Shown: one piece after another, positions 48,060 to 58,704 of the stretch
How the letters are laid out: every line of letters begins with the position of its first letter
Numbering within the stretch: position 1 is the first letter of the stretch
Source: Lycium barbarum
Taxonomy: Eukaryota > Streptophyta > Magnoliopsida > Solanales > Solanaceae
NCBI RefSeq assembly: GCF_019175385.1
Contig: NC_083339.1
Span: forward strand, 49,156,282-49,220,281
Direction of reading: 5' to 3'
DNA: 64,000 bases
Notes under the pieces: model-generated
The model's input: only the letters and a program-made list of their open reading frames with translations
Databases searched by the model: none
Told to the model about the DNA's origin: nothing
Position numbers and translations under genes: made by a program

Positions 48060-48177
48060 TAGGACTCTTAGTACACTTTCCAGAGGGTCACCCATCCTAG
48101 TATTACTCTCACCCCAGCACGCTTAACCTTGGAGTGCTAATGGGATCCGGTGCGTTAGTGCTGGTTCGATCGCATCC
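48060..48177 (-). pseudogene. 5S rRNA-like sequence
   Basis: On the minus strand it begins GGATGCGATC at 48177 and follows plant 5S rRNA for about 100 bases, with CCAGCACTAA, GCACCGGATCCCAT, GTTAAGCGTGCT (the box A region) and ACTAGGATGGGTGACC (the box C region). It diverges over the last 15-20 bases. There are scattered substitutions, so it is not a functional rRNA gene of normal type. A single copy inside the TE-8 internal region points to a 5S-derived mobile sequence, such as a Cassandra-type miniature LTR element or a 5S-derived SINE, or to captured rDNA. I could not find flanking repeats that decide between them. Confidence 0.85.
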
Positions 48178-48519
48178 ACCCTACAGCATGACCTTTATCG
48201 CATGACCTAGAACAAGTTGAAGTTCTAACGGATTCCAATAAATTCTCGTAATGCATCTCCCTCCGGATTAAAAGGGATCACTTACTCTTATGACTAAGCA
48301 AATGCTAATTTGGCCTTTGAAATACTCAATAATCACTTTCAATCTACTTGTACGACTACTTTTAATCCCAAATTTCAAGATTCTCAATGGTGGCGAAAAC
48401 ACCTTGATCGTAGTTACTTATAAATACTTTGGTTATTGATCTCTTTAGGATTTCTGCTCTCTGCTATTAAGTAATAACCTACAGTAAATGCACACACATA
48501 GGAAATTCCAATAAAAGAC
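48178..48519. other. TE-8 internal region, no gene seen
   Basis: About 340 bp, A/T-rich, between the 5S-like segment and the TE-8 ORF. No open frame or repeat of note. Confidence 0.5.
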
Positions 48520-49034
48520 TCATATACCTATAGCCGATCGGTCCTTAGCCTGATCTGGTGGGCTATAAAGTGAAGTATGCTCTTCATCATTGTATTCCCA
48601 CCATCTGCTAGTCTGGCCTTCGTCATCCCTCTTATCTGAGTCCAAGGGATACGGATAATCGGGCAGCTGTTGGTTCACTAACGGCCAAAATAAAGGGCTG
48701 GAATAATCAGTAACACTCTCAAGCGTAGCTGGCCTGACATAGTGCTCTGCCATAGGAGCATCTTAGGATTCGGCACTGGTACTGATACAACCTCAGGGAT
48801 CTCCTCCTCTGGTGTCCCATACGAACCCTCTGACAGGTCAGTCTCATAGCTGCCTTCCAGTGGATCCTCCTCTGTAGAAGTCAGGAATTCTGGGGGAATC
48901 GTCGCGGGGTCCTCAGAGGGATCAGTCTCGATGGAATAGCTAAGGTTCCTCCTGCTCGGTCCCAGAGCCTGTGGTCCAAAATCTACTCTAGGGGTCTTTT
49001 TAGCAGCCCCACTATCTGAGGCTTATCTCTTCAT
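48520..49034 (-). pseudogene. TE-8 acidic ORF, unknown function
   Basis: The first ATG after the primer site is at 49032-49034 (MKR then TAA). In the same frame an acidic, Ser/Pro-rich peptide follows (TPRVDFGPQALGPS, SIETDPSEDPATIPPEF, TEEDPLEGSYETD). A one-base shift near 48755 joins it to the 77-codon frame 48520-48753 (AEHYVRPATLESVTDYS, DYPYPLDSDKRDDEG), which ends at 48520. It is not a gag that I recognise. Its position directly after the leader suggests it was the only protein of this pol-less element. No cysteine knuckle or membrane segment is visible. Confidence 0.5.
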
Positions 49035-49239
49035 CTTTATCAATTTGTGCTTACCTACAGGAAAAAAGGGTCAACAATAATCTTTCCTAGACTCTGGCGC
49101 TATCGCACGAGCTAAGATGGAAAGAAAGGTCAATGATTCCTAGATGCCCTGCAGCTTCCTGTTTATAAGTGTGGCTGGCTTCACATCCATAAACAGGACT
49201 CTACCGGACACGGTCTGTAGACAATCCCTGGGACGAACT

Positions 49240-49251
49240 GCTCTGATACCA
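49240..49251 (-). promoter_or_regulatory. TE-8 primer binding site, initiator Met tRNA type
   Basis: Minus strand TGGTATCAGAGC, four bases from the LTR end TGACA, exactly as in TE-1. Confidence 0.94.
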
Positions 49252-49255
49252 CTTT

Positions 49256-51580
49256 TGTCACGACCCAAACCGATGAGCTGTGACGAGGGCCCGACCACTA
49301 CTGGCCAAGCACTTCTATGCTTGCATTTACTTCTCACTGATTAACCTGGGCCCATACACAATCTATAACTGAGCTATACTGTCTCCTGAACAATCAACAC
49401 AAGAAACACTATCTCGAGAACTCACGGCCAATGTATACATATAGACATAGATACTGAAAGTAGCAGCGCAAGCCGATTAGGCCGCTACATATACGGTACA
49501 ACAAAATAAGCGCCGACGAGGCTGGATAATATCACGGCTACATATCACTGTCTACAGACCTCTATGGAATACAGATTGTAGAAAAGACAGGACAAGGCCC
49601 CTGCCATACCCATATATCTATATATCAAAACAGCATACCAAAAGCGCTACAGCTCCGGATCAATAGAGCGTACTAACTGCCGCTGAAGAGAGGTCCTACT
49701 GATCTGCATCGTCTGGCTAGCTACCTGATCCTGCGAGCATGAACGCAGCGTCCACAAGAAAGGACGTCAATACGAACAGTGTACTGAGCATGCAAGGCAT
49801 GAATAATATCATAATAAGAGACGTGAAACACAACATGAAGTGAAGAGATAACCTGTACATCTGATTGCCTCTTTAGGCGGATGTCATGCATGCTAACTTT
49901 AACTTTCTAAAACAATATTATAAATATATACAAGTAAATTGCCCGACCATATAGGTATGGTGTCATGCTTCCCGGCCGTTTAGGCACGGTGTTATCATCA
50001 TTAGCTCGCGTCCGGGGCGTAAGCTGCCCACTGCAGTGTGTCTGCCCGGTCGCCTATTAGGCGGCGCGGTGTTATACTGCCCGGCCATGTAGGAACGGTG
50101 TTATTAAAATACATACATATTTATAAATCATGCATGAGAGCCCAAGTGAAAGTTACAACTCTATCGGAGTGACGTATCGTCGGTAACCTTCGATTATATT
50201 ATGGAACAATCATCATCGCTATATCTCGCCTCGAAGGAACAACTCATGAGGTGAGATCAACAAAAATGAGTAACTCAAGAAAATCATGAAATAAACTTGA
50301 TAATCTCATAAGAGCATTAAAGTCATAGCTTTAGAACTGCTAGAAATAGAATCATCACCATCATTATCTTCATAAAATATTCTCATCTTTAACTTCATAA
50401 GAAACTCTTGAAATTATGAATCTCTAACTTTTGAGGATAAGGACATTATGAAACGCATCTCGTCTTCAGCATTATCATATAACACATCTCTTGAAATCAT
50501 GAATCTCTAACTTTTGAGGATAAGGACATTATGAAACACATCTCGTCTTCAGCATTATCATATAACACATCTTATCTCTTTCTCATACGATGCTCTTAAG
50601 AATTTTTGACTTTCAACTTTTGGGGTGTAATAAGGTCATGGAAATATAGAGAGAAAATCATAATATAGGAGTCATGCCTTTGAAAGAAAGGGACTAGCCT
50701 TAACATACATGTTCGACCTCCTGTTAGCTACGCTTATTCGTCCGAGCTCACAAGTCTACATTTAAGAGGATTCAAACTACCGTTAGATTCACCATAGCAT
50801 ATTTGTGCTCAGCTTTCAAGTTAACCTGTTCTATATCCTGCCAAAAATCGGTCTACATCTGCCCTGTTTATATGCCTAGCCCAAATTTATAATTCAGCAA
50901 CCAACAACAACAACATCAATACCAACATTAGCAACATCACTTTCAACACTAACATGTGCAATAAAACAACCCACACGCTGTTTTTCAACTTCCATAACTA
51001 ACCAACTTACTACACAATTATTTAATGACTTTGTCTCCGAGAATAAACCAGTATTAATGTAAATTGAAAGAGATTCATACCTTATTCTTGTTAAAACAGC
51101 AATATCCACTTGAATCCACGCTAAAATCAACGTAAACAATACTAGAATCACAACTGCGCGCTATCTGAACCTAGATTAATATTCTGCCAATTGAAAATCA
51201 CTCAATTGTGATATCCTCACCCCCATATCTATTTCCTAAGTTTTTTTTTTGGGAAATAATAGGTGAAAAAGGGGTTTTACCCTTTATATAGGGAGTCAAA
51301 GTCGGTGGAACCAACTTAATAATTGGCCTTCACGAACGCGATGGTCTGAAATTGTCATGGCCATCGAGAACGCGAGGCTCTATCGCGAACGCGTAGGGCA
51401 ATTTCTGCCAGTTCGACCAAATTTTTCTTTTTTCACCCGATCAACCTCTAATCCTTATGATACCTCTCATACACGGTCTTGAACCGTCATAACCATAAGA
51501 TAGGAACATATCACTCCAGATCGAAATTAAAACAACTAACACTTAACAAACCTCAATGTTCAAAACTACGAGGTGTAACA
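49256..51580 (-). repeat. TE-8 5' LTR, complete (2325 bp)
   Basis: On the minus strand TGTTACACCTCG (51580) to GGGTCGTGACA (49256). It includes CCGGCC...GGCACGGTG repeats at 49940-50105 and an 83-bp tandem duplication (50405-50487 and 50488-50570) absent from the 3' copy. A GC-rich cluster at about 51330-51395 repeats CGAACGCGATGG, CCATCGAGAACGCGAGG and TATCGCGAACGCG, about 185-250 bp from the LTR start. Confidence 0.93.
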
Positions 51581-52281
51581 TAAAGGTTGTCTTCTCCGCG
51601 TCTTCTCCGTTCATGAGTATTTGATGGTATCCAGCGAAACAATCCATGAATGAATGCAGCTCGTGCTTGGTGCAGTTGTCTATTAGTATATGGATGTTTG
51701 TGAGAGGAAAGTTATCCTTCGGACTGGCCCGATTGAGGTCCCGGTAGTCCACACATATTCGAATATTTTCGTCCTTCTTGGGTACTGGTACTATGTTGGC
51801 CACCCAAGTGGGATAGGATGACACTTCCACTATTCCATACTTGATCTGCTTCTCTACTTCATCCTTTATCTTGATACTCATGTCTGGCTTAAATGTTCGC
51901 ATTTTTTGTTTGATTGGGACTAACCCTACTTGATGGGCAATATGTGGGCCACTATTTCAATGCTTAACCCCGGCATATCTACGTATGACCAGGCGAAGAC
52001 GTCCACATATTCCTTCAGCTGAGCTACGAGCTCTTCCTTTTGTGGAGCTCCTAAAGTGAGCACTGATTCGCGTTTCCTTAACATCCTCTTTGTCGCCGAG
52101 GTTGACCACCTCAGTTTCATCCATGTTTGGCTTCTTCTTTTTCTTCCAATTCTTCCGATTCTTCTACCATCCCTTCTACAATCATCGTCACTTCGTCGTA
52201 CTCCTTGTACTCCTGCTGACTATTTTCCTCATTCGTTTCACAACACGTCATGACATTCTTGTTGTTTTATTATGATTATTC
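51581..52281 (-). pseudogene. TE-11 reverse transcriptase start (exon after intron)
   Basis: From the predicted splice acceptor the sequence has an acidic linker (VTMIVEGMVEESEELEEKEE), then after a frameshift TEVVNLGDKEDVKE, then VDVFAWSYVDMPGLSIEIV (51926-52120). In another frame it has VEKQIKYGIVEVSSYPTWVA, RICVDYRDLNRASPKDNFPL and FMDCFAGYHQILMNGEDAEK (51586-51902). These are Tat/Ogre RT motifs. The frame is cut at TTFM by the TE-8 LTR, so the catalytic YxDD lies outside. At least two frameshifts make it inactive even without TE-8. Confidence 0.9.
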
Positions 52282-52572
52282 CTGAAAAGGCAAGGCAAAA
52301 CAAAATTAGGATTATTCATCTGTTGTTATTGCATGATTAGTAAGAAAATTTTCATTTTATTATCCAATAAGAATAACAGTTTTGCGCAGGCTGAGGCTTC
52401 TTATTAATTCAAAGGCAATGGGTTACAAACTGTGGTCCTGGCTAGGAACAAGGCCGAACCATTTCCATTTTTAAACATCATGAAGCAATTTTAAAAAAGG
52501 CAATCATTCGGGTCTCAGCCAACGCCGTTTTTTAGCAAAAGATTCTTTTTTAAGGAAAATCTATCTCTTTAC
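52282..52572 (-). other. Predicted intron in TE-11 between protease and RT
   Basis: On the minus strand the 291-bp segment starts CTCG|GTAAAG and ends TGCCTTTTCAG|GAA, a good plant donor and a canonical pyrimidine-tract acceptor. It is A/T-rich and full of stops. It separates the NNWTSTPLLAPR end of the protease exon from the acidic RT linker. Ogre elements are known to splice an intron at this place; the exact sites here are my inference. Confidence 0.72.
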
Positions 52573-53800
52573 CGAGGAGCCAAGAGGGGAGTAGATGTCC
52601 AATTGTTCACGCGCTCTCCCTCAGACTGTATACGGAGGGCACCTCCTGGCTTTTCTCGGTGATCGCGTAGCACCCCTCATCTCGAAACAGAAACTCGAGA
52701 CCTCCATCAACTTCTCCTCCATTCGGCATTGACGTGTTGTTGGGAAATGACTGGTACAACCCCGATATTGGCTGTGATAGGTTCCCTGTTCTGAAGTCTC
52801 TCTTGATAGACTTCGCGAGCTCGACCTTGCTAGGAGCATATCCTATACTGAAGCGGTAATTTTCTTTTTGGATTGGTACAGGCTCAGTTATCCTCTCAAG
52901 GTCTCTTCCTAGGCCCTTTCCCGTTTCAAAACCATTTCTCAGCATTGTGGAGGCGATCATTATGTAGATTGTCGACATTGGACTGTCGACCTCTCTTTTT
53001 TAATGGGTTGCCCCGACGTATTCCACCACGTGAAAGTTTGGTCTGTTGGGACTCTCTTTGATTGCTGATATAATGTTGTAAGGATGCTTCTGGACATCCT
53101 TCTCAGCTTCGACCATAATTTTCTGTCCCCACCATTCAAATTTTATGGCCTGGTGCAGACTTGATGGTACCACACCGACGGAGTGGATCCAGGATCTTCC
53201 TAAGAGCATGTTGTAATTGTCAGTGATCGCCATGACGTGGAATTCTATTGTGAAGGAGGCGGGTCTTACCTAGATCTGTAGGTCGATCTCTCCCAAGGAA
53301 TCACTTAGGGATCCGTCAAATCCCCTGACATTCGTCCCACTCTGGCGAATTTTGCCTATGTCACAGCCAAGCTGTATTAAGATGGTTACGGGGCAAATGT
53401 TGAGGCCCGATCCATTATCCATAAGTACCCTTCCTATGGCCTTGTCACGACATTCCAGGGTAGTATGGAGGGCTCTATTGAGAGAGGTCCCTTCGATGGG
53501 AAACTATTCCTTGGAGAAGCAGATTTTATGTTCCCCAATGATATAGGCTACTAGCCCGGCTAAATCTTCACTGGTTGTGGTACATGTGCGTCATCCAATA
53601 CCTTCATGAGAGCACGCCCGTGTAAGGGTGATCTAGCCAGCAATGATAGCATCGTGATTTGCGTCGGCGTCTTCTTCAAATGCTCAACAATGGAAGAATC
53701 TTTTGGTTGTATGCACCGCCAGAAATCTTCAGCCTCTCCTTCGATTATTGCCCTTTTCTGAGTGTTTTCCTTCCTTGTGGTGTTCTGGGCCAATTCTTCA
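52573..53800 (-). pseudogene. TE-11 aspartic protease and G-patch-like region
   Basis: In order on the minus strand: EAEDFWRCIQPKDSSIVEHL (53560-53793), the active site MDNGSGLNICP with D-N-G codons at 53411-53419, MLLGRSWIHSVGVVPSSLHQ (53000-53233), the G-patch-like NGFETGKGLGRDL (within 52607-52978) and NNWTSTPLLAPR next to the intron. The D-N-G triplet and the glycine-rich motif after the protease are typical of Ogre. Frames change near 53540 and 52620, and there are stops around 53000 and 53270, so the reading frame is broken. Confidence 0.88.
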
Positions 53801-55811
53801 GGAGTGTATCATCTTTCTGAGCGAGTCATGCCTTGGGTCATACCTGCCTGCACAGTGATTGGCTTTTTGGGGTCAGGTAGAATCTGTTGTGCCACCTGAG
53901 TTATCACGAGCGCTGGAACCAAAGTCCTGAACATTAGTATAGCCTTGGGAACTTTCGGACTGGGGATCAACACTTTGAATTTGCGTCATTCCTGGAGTGT
54001 GAGGGAAGCAATTGTCTGTTCAAGAGAATCGGTTATTTTAAGAGACAATGTTCCACAAGCTTCCCAATCTTCATCCCTCTTTATCATGTAGACCCTGCTG
54101 TTTCCATAATTTGGCAGCGGGTTCGTGTTCACGTTGGGAGCTACGATTTCCAGGATGATTTTTCTTTTGTCGATCAGATCCTGGATTTGGTGTTTCAAGT
54201 TTATGCAATCCTCTGTGTTGTGCCTATTCCCTCCTGAATGGTAGGCACAAGTCTGATCAGCCCTGTAGTGTCTGCATTCAGGCTGTACTGGCTTTGGTGG
54301 GACTTTTTGAATCAATCCTGCAGATAGCAGTCTCTCAAAGAGTAGAGCCCTTGGTTCGAGGAGCGTCGTGAATTCTCTTAATGGCCTTTTCTCGAAGATA
54401 GACGTCGAGTATTATAGACTGGAGGTGGTGGTTGATTTTGGTAATTTTGGGGTAGATAGGCTTGTGGAGGATTGTTTTGCGGTGGGCGGTAGTTTTGCTG
54501 GGGCGGTGGTTGGTATGCTTGTGGTGGTGTTGGTTGATAAGCAGGAGCGGACACATGGACACTGGGCGGAGCCGTGTATGCTAGTACAGTAATGGTGAAG
54601 GCTGGTTGTGCGAAATATACTGGTGCTAGGCTGTATGGAGAGGCAGAGTATTTTACGAGGGGCGGAATTTGGTGAAAAGATGGTGGTCCTTTTGGGTTTT
54701 GGTTCGAAATGTGGGATATGCTTGCCATGTCCTGTTTCTTTTTGTGGAAGACTCCTGCAGCGGCTTATCCAGACGCTTTGTTAAAGATACTGATGATCTT
54801 TCCAGATTTGAGACCATCTTCTATGGCCTCTCCCATTTTTACCAACTCGGAGAACGACCTCCTAGCCATGGACAACATCTTATCATAGAAATTCGGCTCC
54901 TGTGACCTGATAAACACGGAGACTAGCTCTCCCTCACATATTGGCGGCTGCACACGGGCCGCTTCGGCCCTCCATCTACTGGCGAATTCTCTATAGTTCT
55001 CTGTTGACTTTTTCTTGACCTTCTCGATATTGAAACGAAATCTTTCCATGAAGGATTCTTCCAGGTCTTCCCAAAGGAGCCATTGGCGCATGTCTTATGT
55101 GGCGAACCATTCAGCTGCTTCGCCGGTCAGGCTATGACTGAATAGTCACATGATTAAGGGTTCATTCTTCTTCACTCCGACTAACTGGTCGCAGTATGAA
55201 CGGAGATGTACCTTGGGATTCCCTGTCCCGTTGAACATTTTTAATTTTGGGATTTTAAACCCTTCTAGCAGGTCCAAATCTTGGTGCATGCACAGGTCAT
55301 TGTAATTAAAGCCTGTGGCCTTTCTTGCGGACCTATTGGATTTTTCCAGCAACTCCTCTATTTTCCTCTCCATGTCCTTCTCACGTCTATCTTGTTCAGT
55401 TCTCTAGGTCTTTTTCCATTTCCTCATTATGATTCAACTCCTTGTGCCCTGGGGAGGATTCGTTTAGGATGTTAGGAGTGAAGAAGGACACTCAGTGGGT
55501 GGGATGGTTAAACAGGATAGTGGTGGTTTGCCCAGCCGATGGGGTCGGCGCATGCGCTTGGCTTGCCGGATTGAAGAATACCGACTGAGGGATCTGGTAC
55601 GAGGAGATTGAGTGGGTGGTTCCTGGAATTTGGGCGTTTTTAACTGGTGGTGGGGTACAGTAAGAGGGGTTAGCATGGTTTGGATTGGCGGTGTTTAGTG
55701 GAGGGGGTATGGTTCCTGGTGTGTAAATAGGAAAGTGATCGAACACTTGAGAGCTCAATGAGGAGAAGGGAGGAGGGGGCCTCCTTCCTTCGGTGGAGGC
55801 ATTCTTTTCCG
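53801..55811 (-). pseudogene. TE-11 gag, main part
   Basis: Gag of the Ogre element, downstream of the TE-12 insertion. The N-terminal part here is Pro/Ser/Thr-rich (55492-55758). Next come MERKIEELLEKSNRSARKA and FKIPKLKMFNGTGNPKVHL (55146-55373), then the capsid core with WEDLEESFMERFRFNIEKVK and YREFASRWRAEAARV (54765-55091). A Pro/Gln/Tyr-rich spacer follows (54378-54728), and the single zinc-like motif CAYHSGGNRHNTEDC with LKHQIQDLIDKRK (53986-54315). Capsid and spacer share one frame; the pieces around them are shifted, so it is a pseudogene. Confidence 0.88.
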
Positions 55812-55971
55812 CATCGTGTTACACCTCGGAAATTTCTCCGTGAACGTACAATGAATAGACCAACGAAGAGTATGAGTGTAAGATGTTTTACTAAGAAGGG
55901 GATAACTACTTATGAGTTTTGAAAATGTGAAAGTTGCAGATTTGCACTTCAGCCCAGTTGGTCGTAAAATA

Positions 55972-56226
55972 GAATACGGCCCGTAAAGTGGTTTATGGAC
56001 CGTAAACTGCTATCGTCCTCCAATATACAAAATTTCAACTTTCTGCCAAATGTCTACATGGTTAAATACGACTCCGAATACGGACCGTAAATCGAAATAC
56101 GGCCCGTAAACTGTGACCGTAAACCACCATGACTCCAGCAAACCTTTCTGGTTCTGTTATGCTTAAATACGGTCGTGAAGGACGGACCGTAAACCAGAAT
56201 ACGGCCCGTAAACTGTGTTTACGGCC
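55972..56226. repeat. Palindrome array (ATACGGCCCGTAAA) in TE-12
   Basis: About eight copies or near copies: ATACGGCCCGTAAAGT, ATGGACCGTAAACTG, ATACGGACCGTAAATCG, ATACGGCCCGTAAACTG, GACCGTAAACC, GGACGGACCGTAAACC, ATACGGCCCGTAAACTG and TTTACGGCC. The right arm is GTAAA(C), where TE-3 has GTATAA. Confidence 0.9.
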
Positions 56227-57659
56227 ACTGTGCACTTTGACTACTTTTCATAAAAATCAGATTTTAAGTTAAGTATAAGGGACCCTTTTTCATTCCATTC
56301 ATTTCATTTTCACTCCACACTTCAAGAAACATCTAGAATACTCTCTAATATTCATCCACAAGAGAAACAATGGAAAATCAAGATCAACAACACTAAAACC
56401 ATGAAATCAAGAGTGTGAAACTCATCAAAGTTCATCTACACCAAGAAATTGCAAAGGAAGTGAAGTAGGGTTTTTGGCAAAGAAGAGTATTGCTACTCAA
56501 GGCTCATTCCTACCACATCTAAGGTAAGTCTTATGACTTTCTCATGATGATTGAAGTATTTATACGTTGAAACACTTGGATTATAGAAGAGTGTAGTAAA
56601 TGGGTCATAAAATGTGAATAGTGCCATAGTTGAATGATAGTTGGATTGAATCATGAATGTTGATGAGTTGGGAGTATAAATATGTTATAAATGACGTGTA
56701 GACCATAAAATAGGTGTGATGTATGAGAAAATGTGATGATGAGCTAAAACCCGTAAATGTGGAGAAATTGGAGAAAAATGGTGGAATGTGGTAAATGTAG
56801 ATAAATGACGATTGTTGATACGATATTGTGAGTGTTGTTGTGAATGTTTGGTGGTTGAAATGAAACATGGGAAAAGTAGTAGAAAAAAAGGAAATGCTTC
56901 CCAATTTTCCCTAGAAAATAGTCACGCGTTCTTATAGTCGATTAACTGAAGTTGATGCGAATTCTCTTGAAGGTAAAGACGCGAATATTGAAGAGGAACG
57001 ATCAAGCGGTAGAATAACTAAAGGAAAAGGTATGTAAGGCTTATCTTTTCTTTCAAAAGGCATGAATCCTTCAAGTCTTATATAATCCTTCTACAAAACG
57101 AAGCCTATGAGTCCTTCAATATATTGAATTACATACGAATATGATGGTGATGATAATGAGCTAGATTATAGCGATTCAAGAAATTGTGGCATGATGTTCC
57201 TATAAGGCTAATGATGTTATCTTTGTTAACATTCTCCTTATGCTCTATTTCCTTCAAGGCGAGGCACGATACTCATAAATGTTCATAATATAAGCGGGGG
57301 CTCTCGACCTTACGTCACCCCGACATTGTTATAGATTGTTCATAAGCCTCAATGCATGTCCTATGACCAATGTTTCGAGAAACTACGAGTCTATGTTCAT
57401 AAAGGATTTCATGTGAGATAAAGGTAAGAGATACTCTATAGAAATGATAATGGAAATGATGAGCTTAAGCCCAAAGATTATAAAGACTATCATGCGATAC
57501 TTATACGAAATTCGTGCTAGGAATACGATGTGATTTTCATAGATTGTCTTTAAATTTAAATGTGTGCATTAATGAAAGGTTACGATAAGCTTATAAGATG
57601 TATGTGATGGCGATGATAATGGTGAGATATATTGATCCTTGTATGATGCATGTGATATG

Positions 57660-57795
57660 ATCGAGCCACTACGTGGCCGAATATGGAAGATATGTATGTG
57701 ATATTGTCGAGCCACTACGTGGCTAAATACGGATACTGTCGAGCCACCATGTGGCCGAATACGGATATTTTCGAGCCCTACGTGGCCGAATAAGG
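57660..57795. repeat. Tandem repeat TCGAGCCACTACGTGGCCGA in TE-12
   Basis: Four to five units of about 33-48 bp, each with GCCAC-TAC-GTGGC able to fold as a hairpin. Confidence 0.85.
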
Positions 57796-58498
57796 ATAAT
57801 GTTTTATGTGTATGAGAAGTTATGCCACTACGATGATGAATTATATGACATGATGATGTATACGCTATGATGGTTCATGTACAACGATTATGTATATATG
57901 ATATATGTATGAAATGTATTCATCCTCAAAGGTCGCGCAGGTTTTGCCTTCACCTCATGACTTATGATTTCTCTATTATATTTGTTTCATTCATGCCTTA
58001 CATACTCAGTACAATATTCGTAATGACATCCGTTTTCTTTGGACTCTGTGTTCATGCCCACAGGTAGACAGGGAGACGGCGCAGACCTTTAGGAGCTATC
58101 AGCAGATTTGCAGAAGCACTCTATTATTCCGGAGGTGCTAATCGGGTTTATACTTTTGTGTATATATATATGTATAAGTATTTTGGGTACGACGGGGTCT
58201 TGTCCCGTCCATATGTCTAGAACTCTAGTAGAGGCTCGTAGATACGTATGTGTGGGTTATATGGTCTCACAAGGTCACCACTGTATACACATAAATATGT
58301 GTACATTATCTTTTGATGGCCAAAGGGAATATGTATATAAAAGTATTTACGTTCTTTAATGAAAATGATTTTCTTATGATTATGAGTTTATGAACGAAAA
58401 AGGAGGCTTAATGAGTATGATGAGTAGTAGAACGAGCGGTGCTCGGTGGTCTTCCCCCGGGTACCCGTCACGGCCCCTAGCTGGGTTGTGACATATCG

Positions 58499-58704
58499 GC
58501 TGCCTCCCTTCTGGCTACCTTTTCCTAGAGAGTGGCGATGGTTGTTAACAATGTTGCAATCACATCCTCCTGGGATGCTGCCTCTTGCGAGTCTTGGGTG
58601 TCTCCGTTGCGAAGGACGATCTCATTTCTTGCTTCTTCGGGGGTACCAGTCATTTTGTCTTTTTCTTTATCGGGGAGGGATGCTAACGCTTCCTTGGATC
58701 TCAT
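58499..58704 (-). pseudogene. TE-11 gag, N-terminal fragment
   Basis: The ATG at 58702-58704 opens MRSKEALASLPDKEKDKMTG, followed by an acidic, Gln-rich stretch (NGDTQDSQEAASQED) and LTTIATL. It runs toward TE-12, beyond which gag continues (about 55811 downward). Upstream of the ATG, at 58744-58761, the minus strand reads TTGTCTTATAG, which could be a splice acceptor or chance. Confidence 0.75.

Larger units (their letters stand above)
33668..51580 (-). mobile_element. TE-8: non-autonomous gypsy-type element, minus strand
   Basis: Two LTRs in the same orientation (33668-35470 truncated, 49256-51580 complete) flank internal DNA at 35471-37259 and 47638-49239, the gap being TE-9. A primer site lies at 49240-49251. 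No protease, RT or integrase is visible in about 3.4 kb of internal sequence, so it would depend on other elements. The complete LTR starts TGTTACACCTCG on the minus strand inside the TE-11 RT frame; the right target duplication would be TAAAG (51581-51585). Confidence 0.85.
55817..58493 (+). repeat. TE-12: solo LTR (2677 bp) in TE-11 gag
   Basis: TGTTACACCTCGG to GGGTTGTGACA with near-perfect target duplication CATCG (55812-55816) and TATCG (58494-58498). The TE-11 gag resumes on both sides. It is the same family as TE-3, whose minus strand shares CGGAAATTTCTC, AATAGAC(T/C)AACGAAG and the palindrome array. Further in, 57660-57795 has four to five copies of TCGAGCCACTACGTGGCCGA, each holding the inverted repeat GCCACTACGTGGC. 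Confidence 0.92.

Noticed and set aside
48060..48177. Functional 5S rRNA gene
   Set aside because: Single copy, multiple substitutions including near box A, and a divergent 3' end; better read as a 5S-derived sequence.
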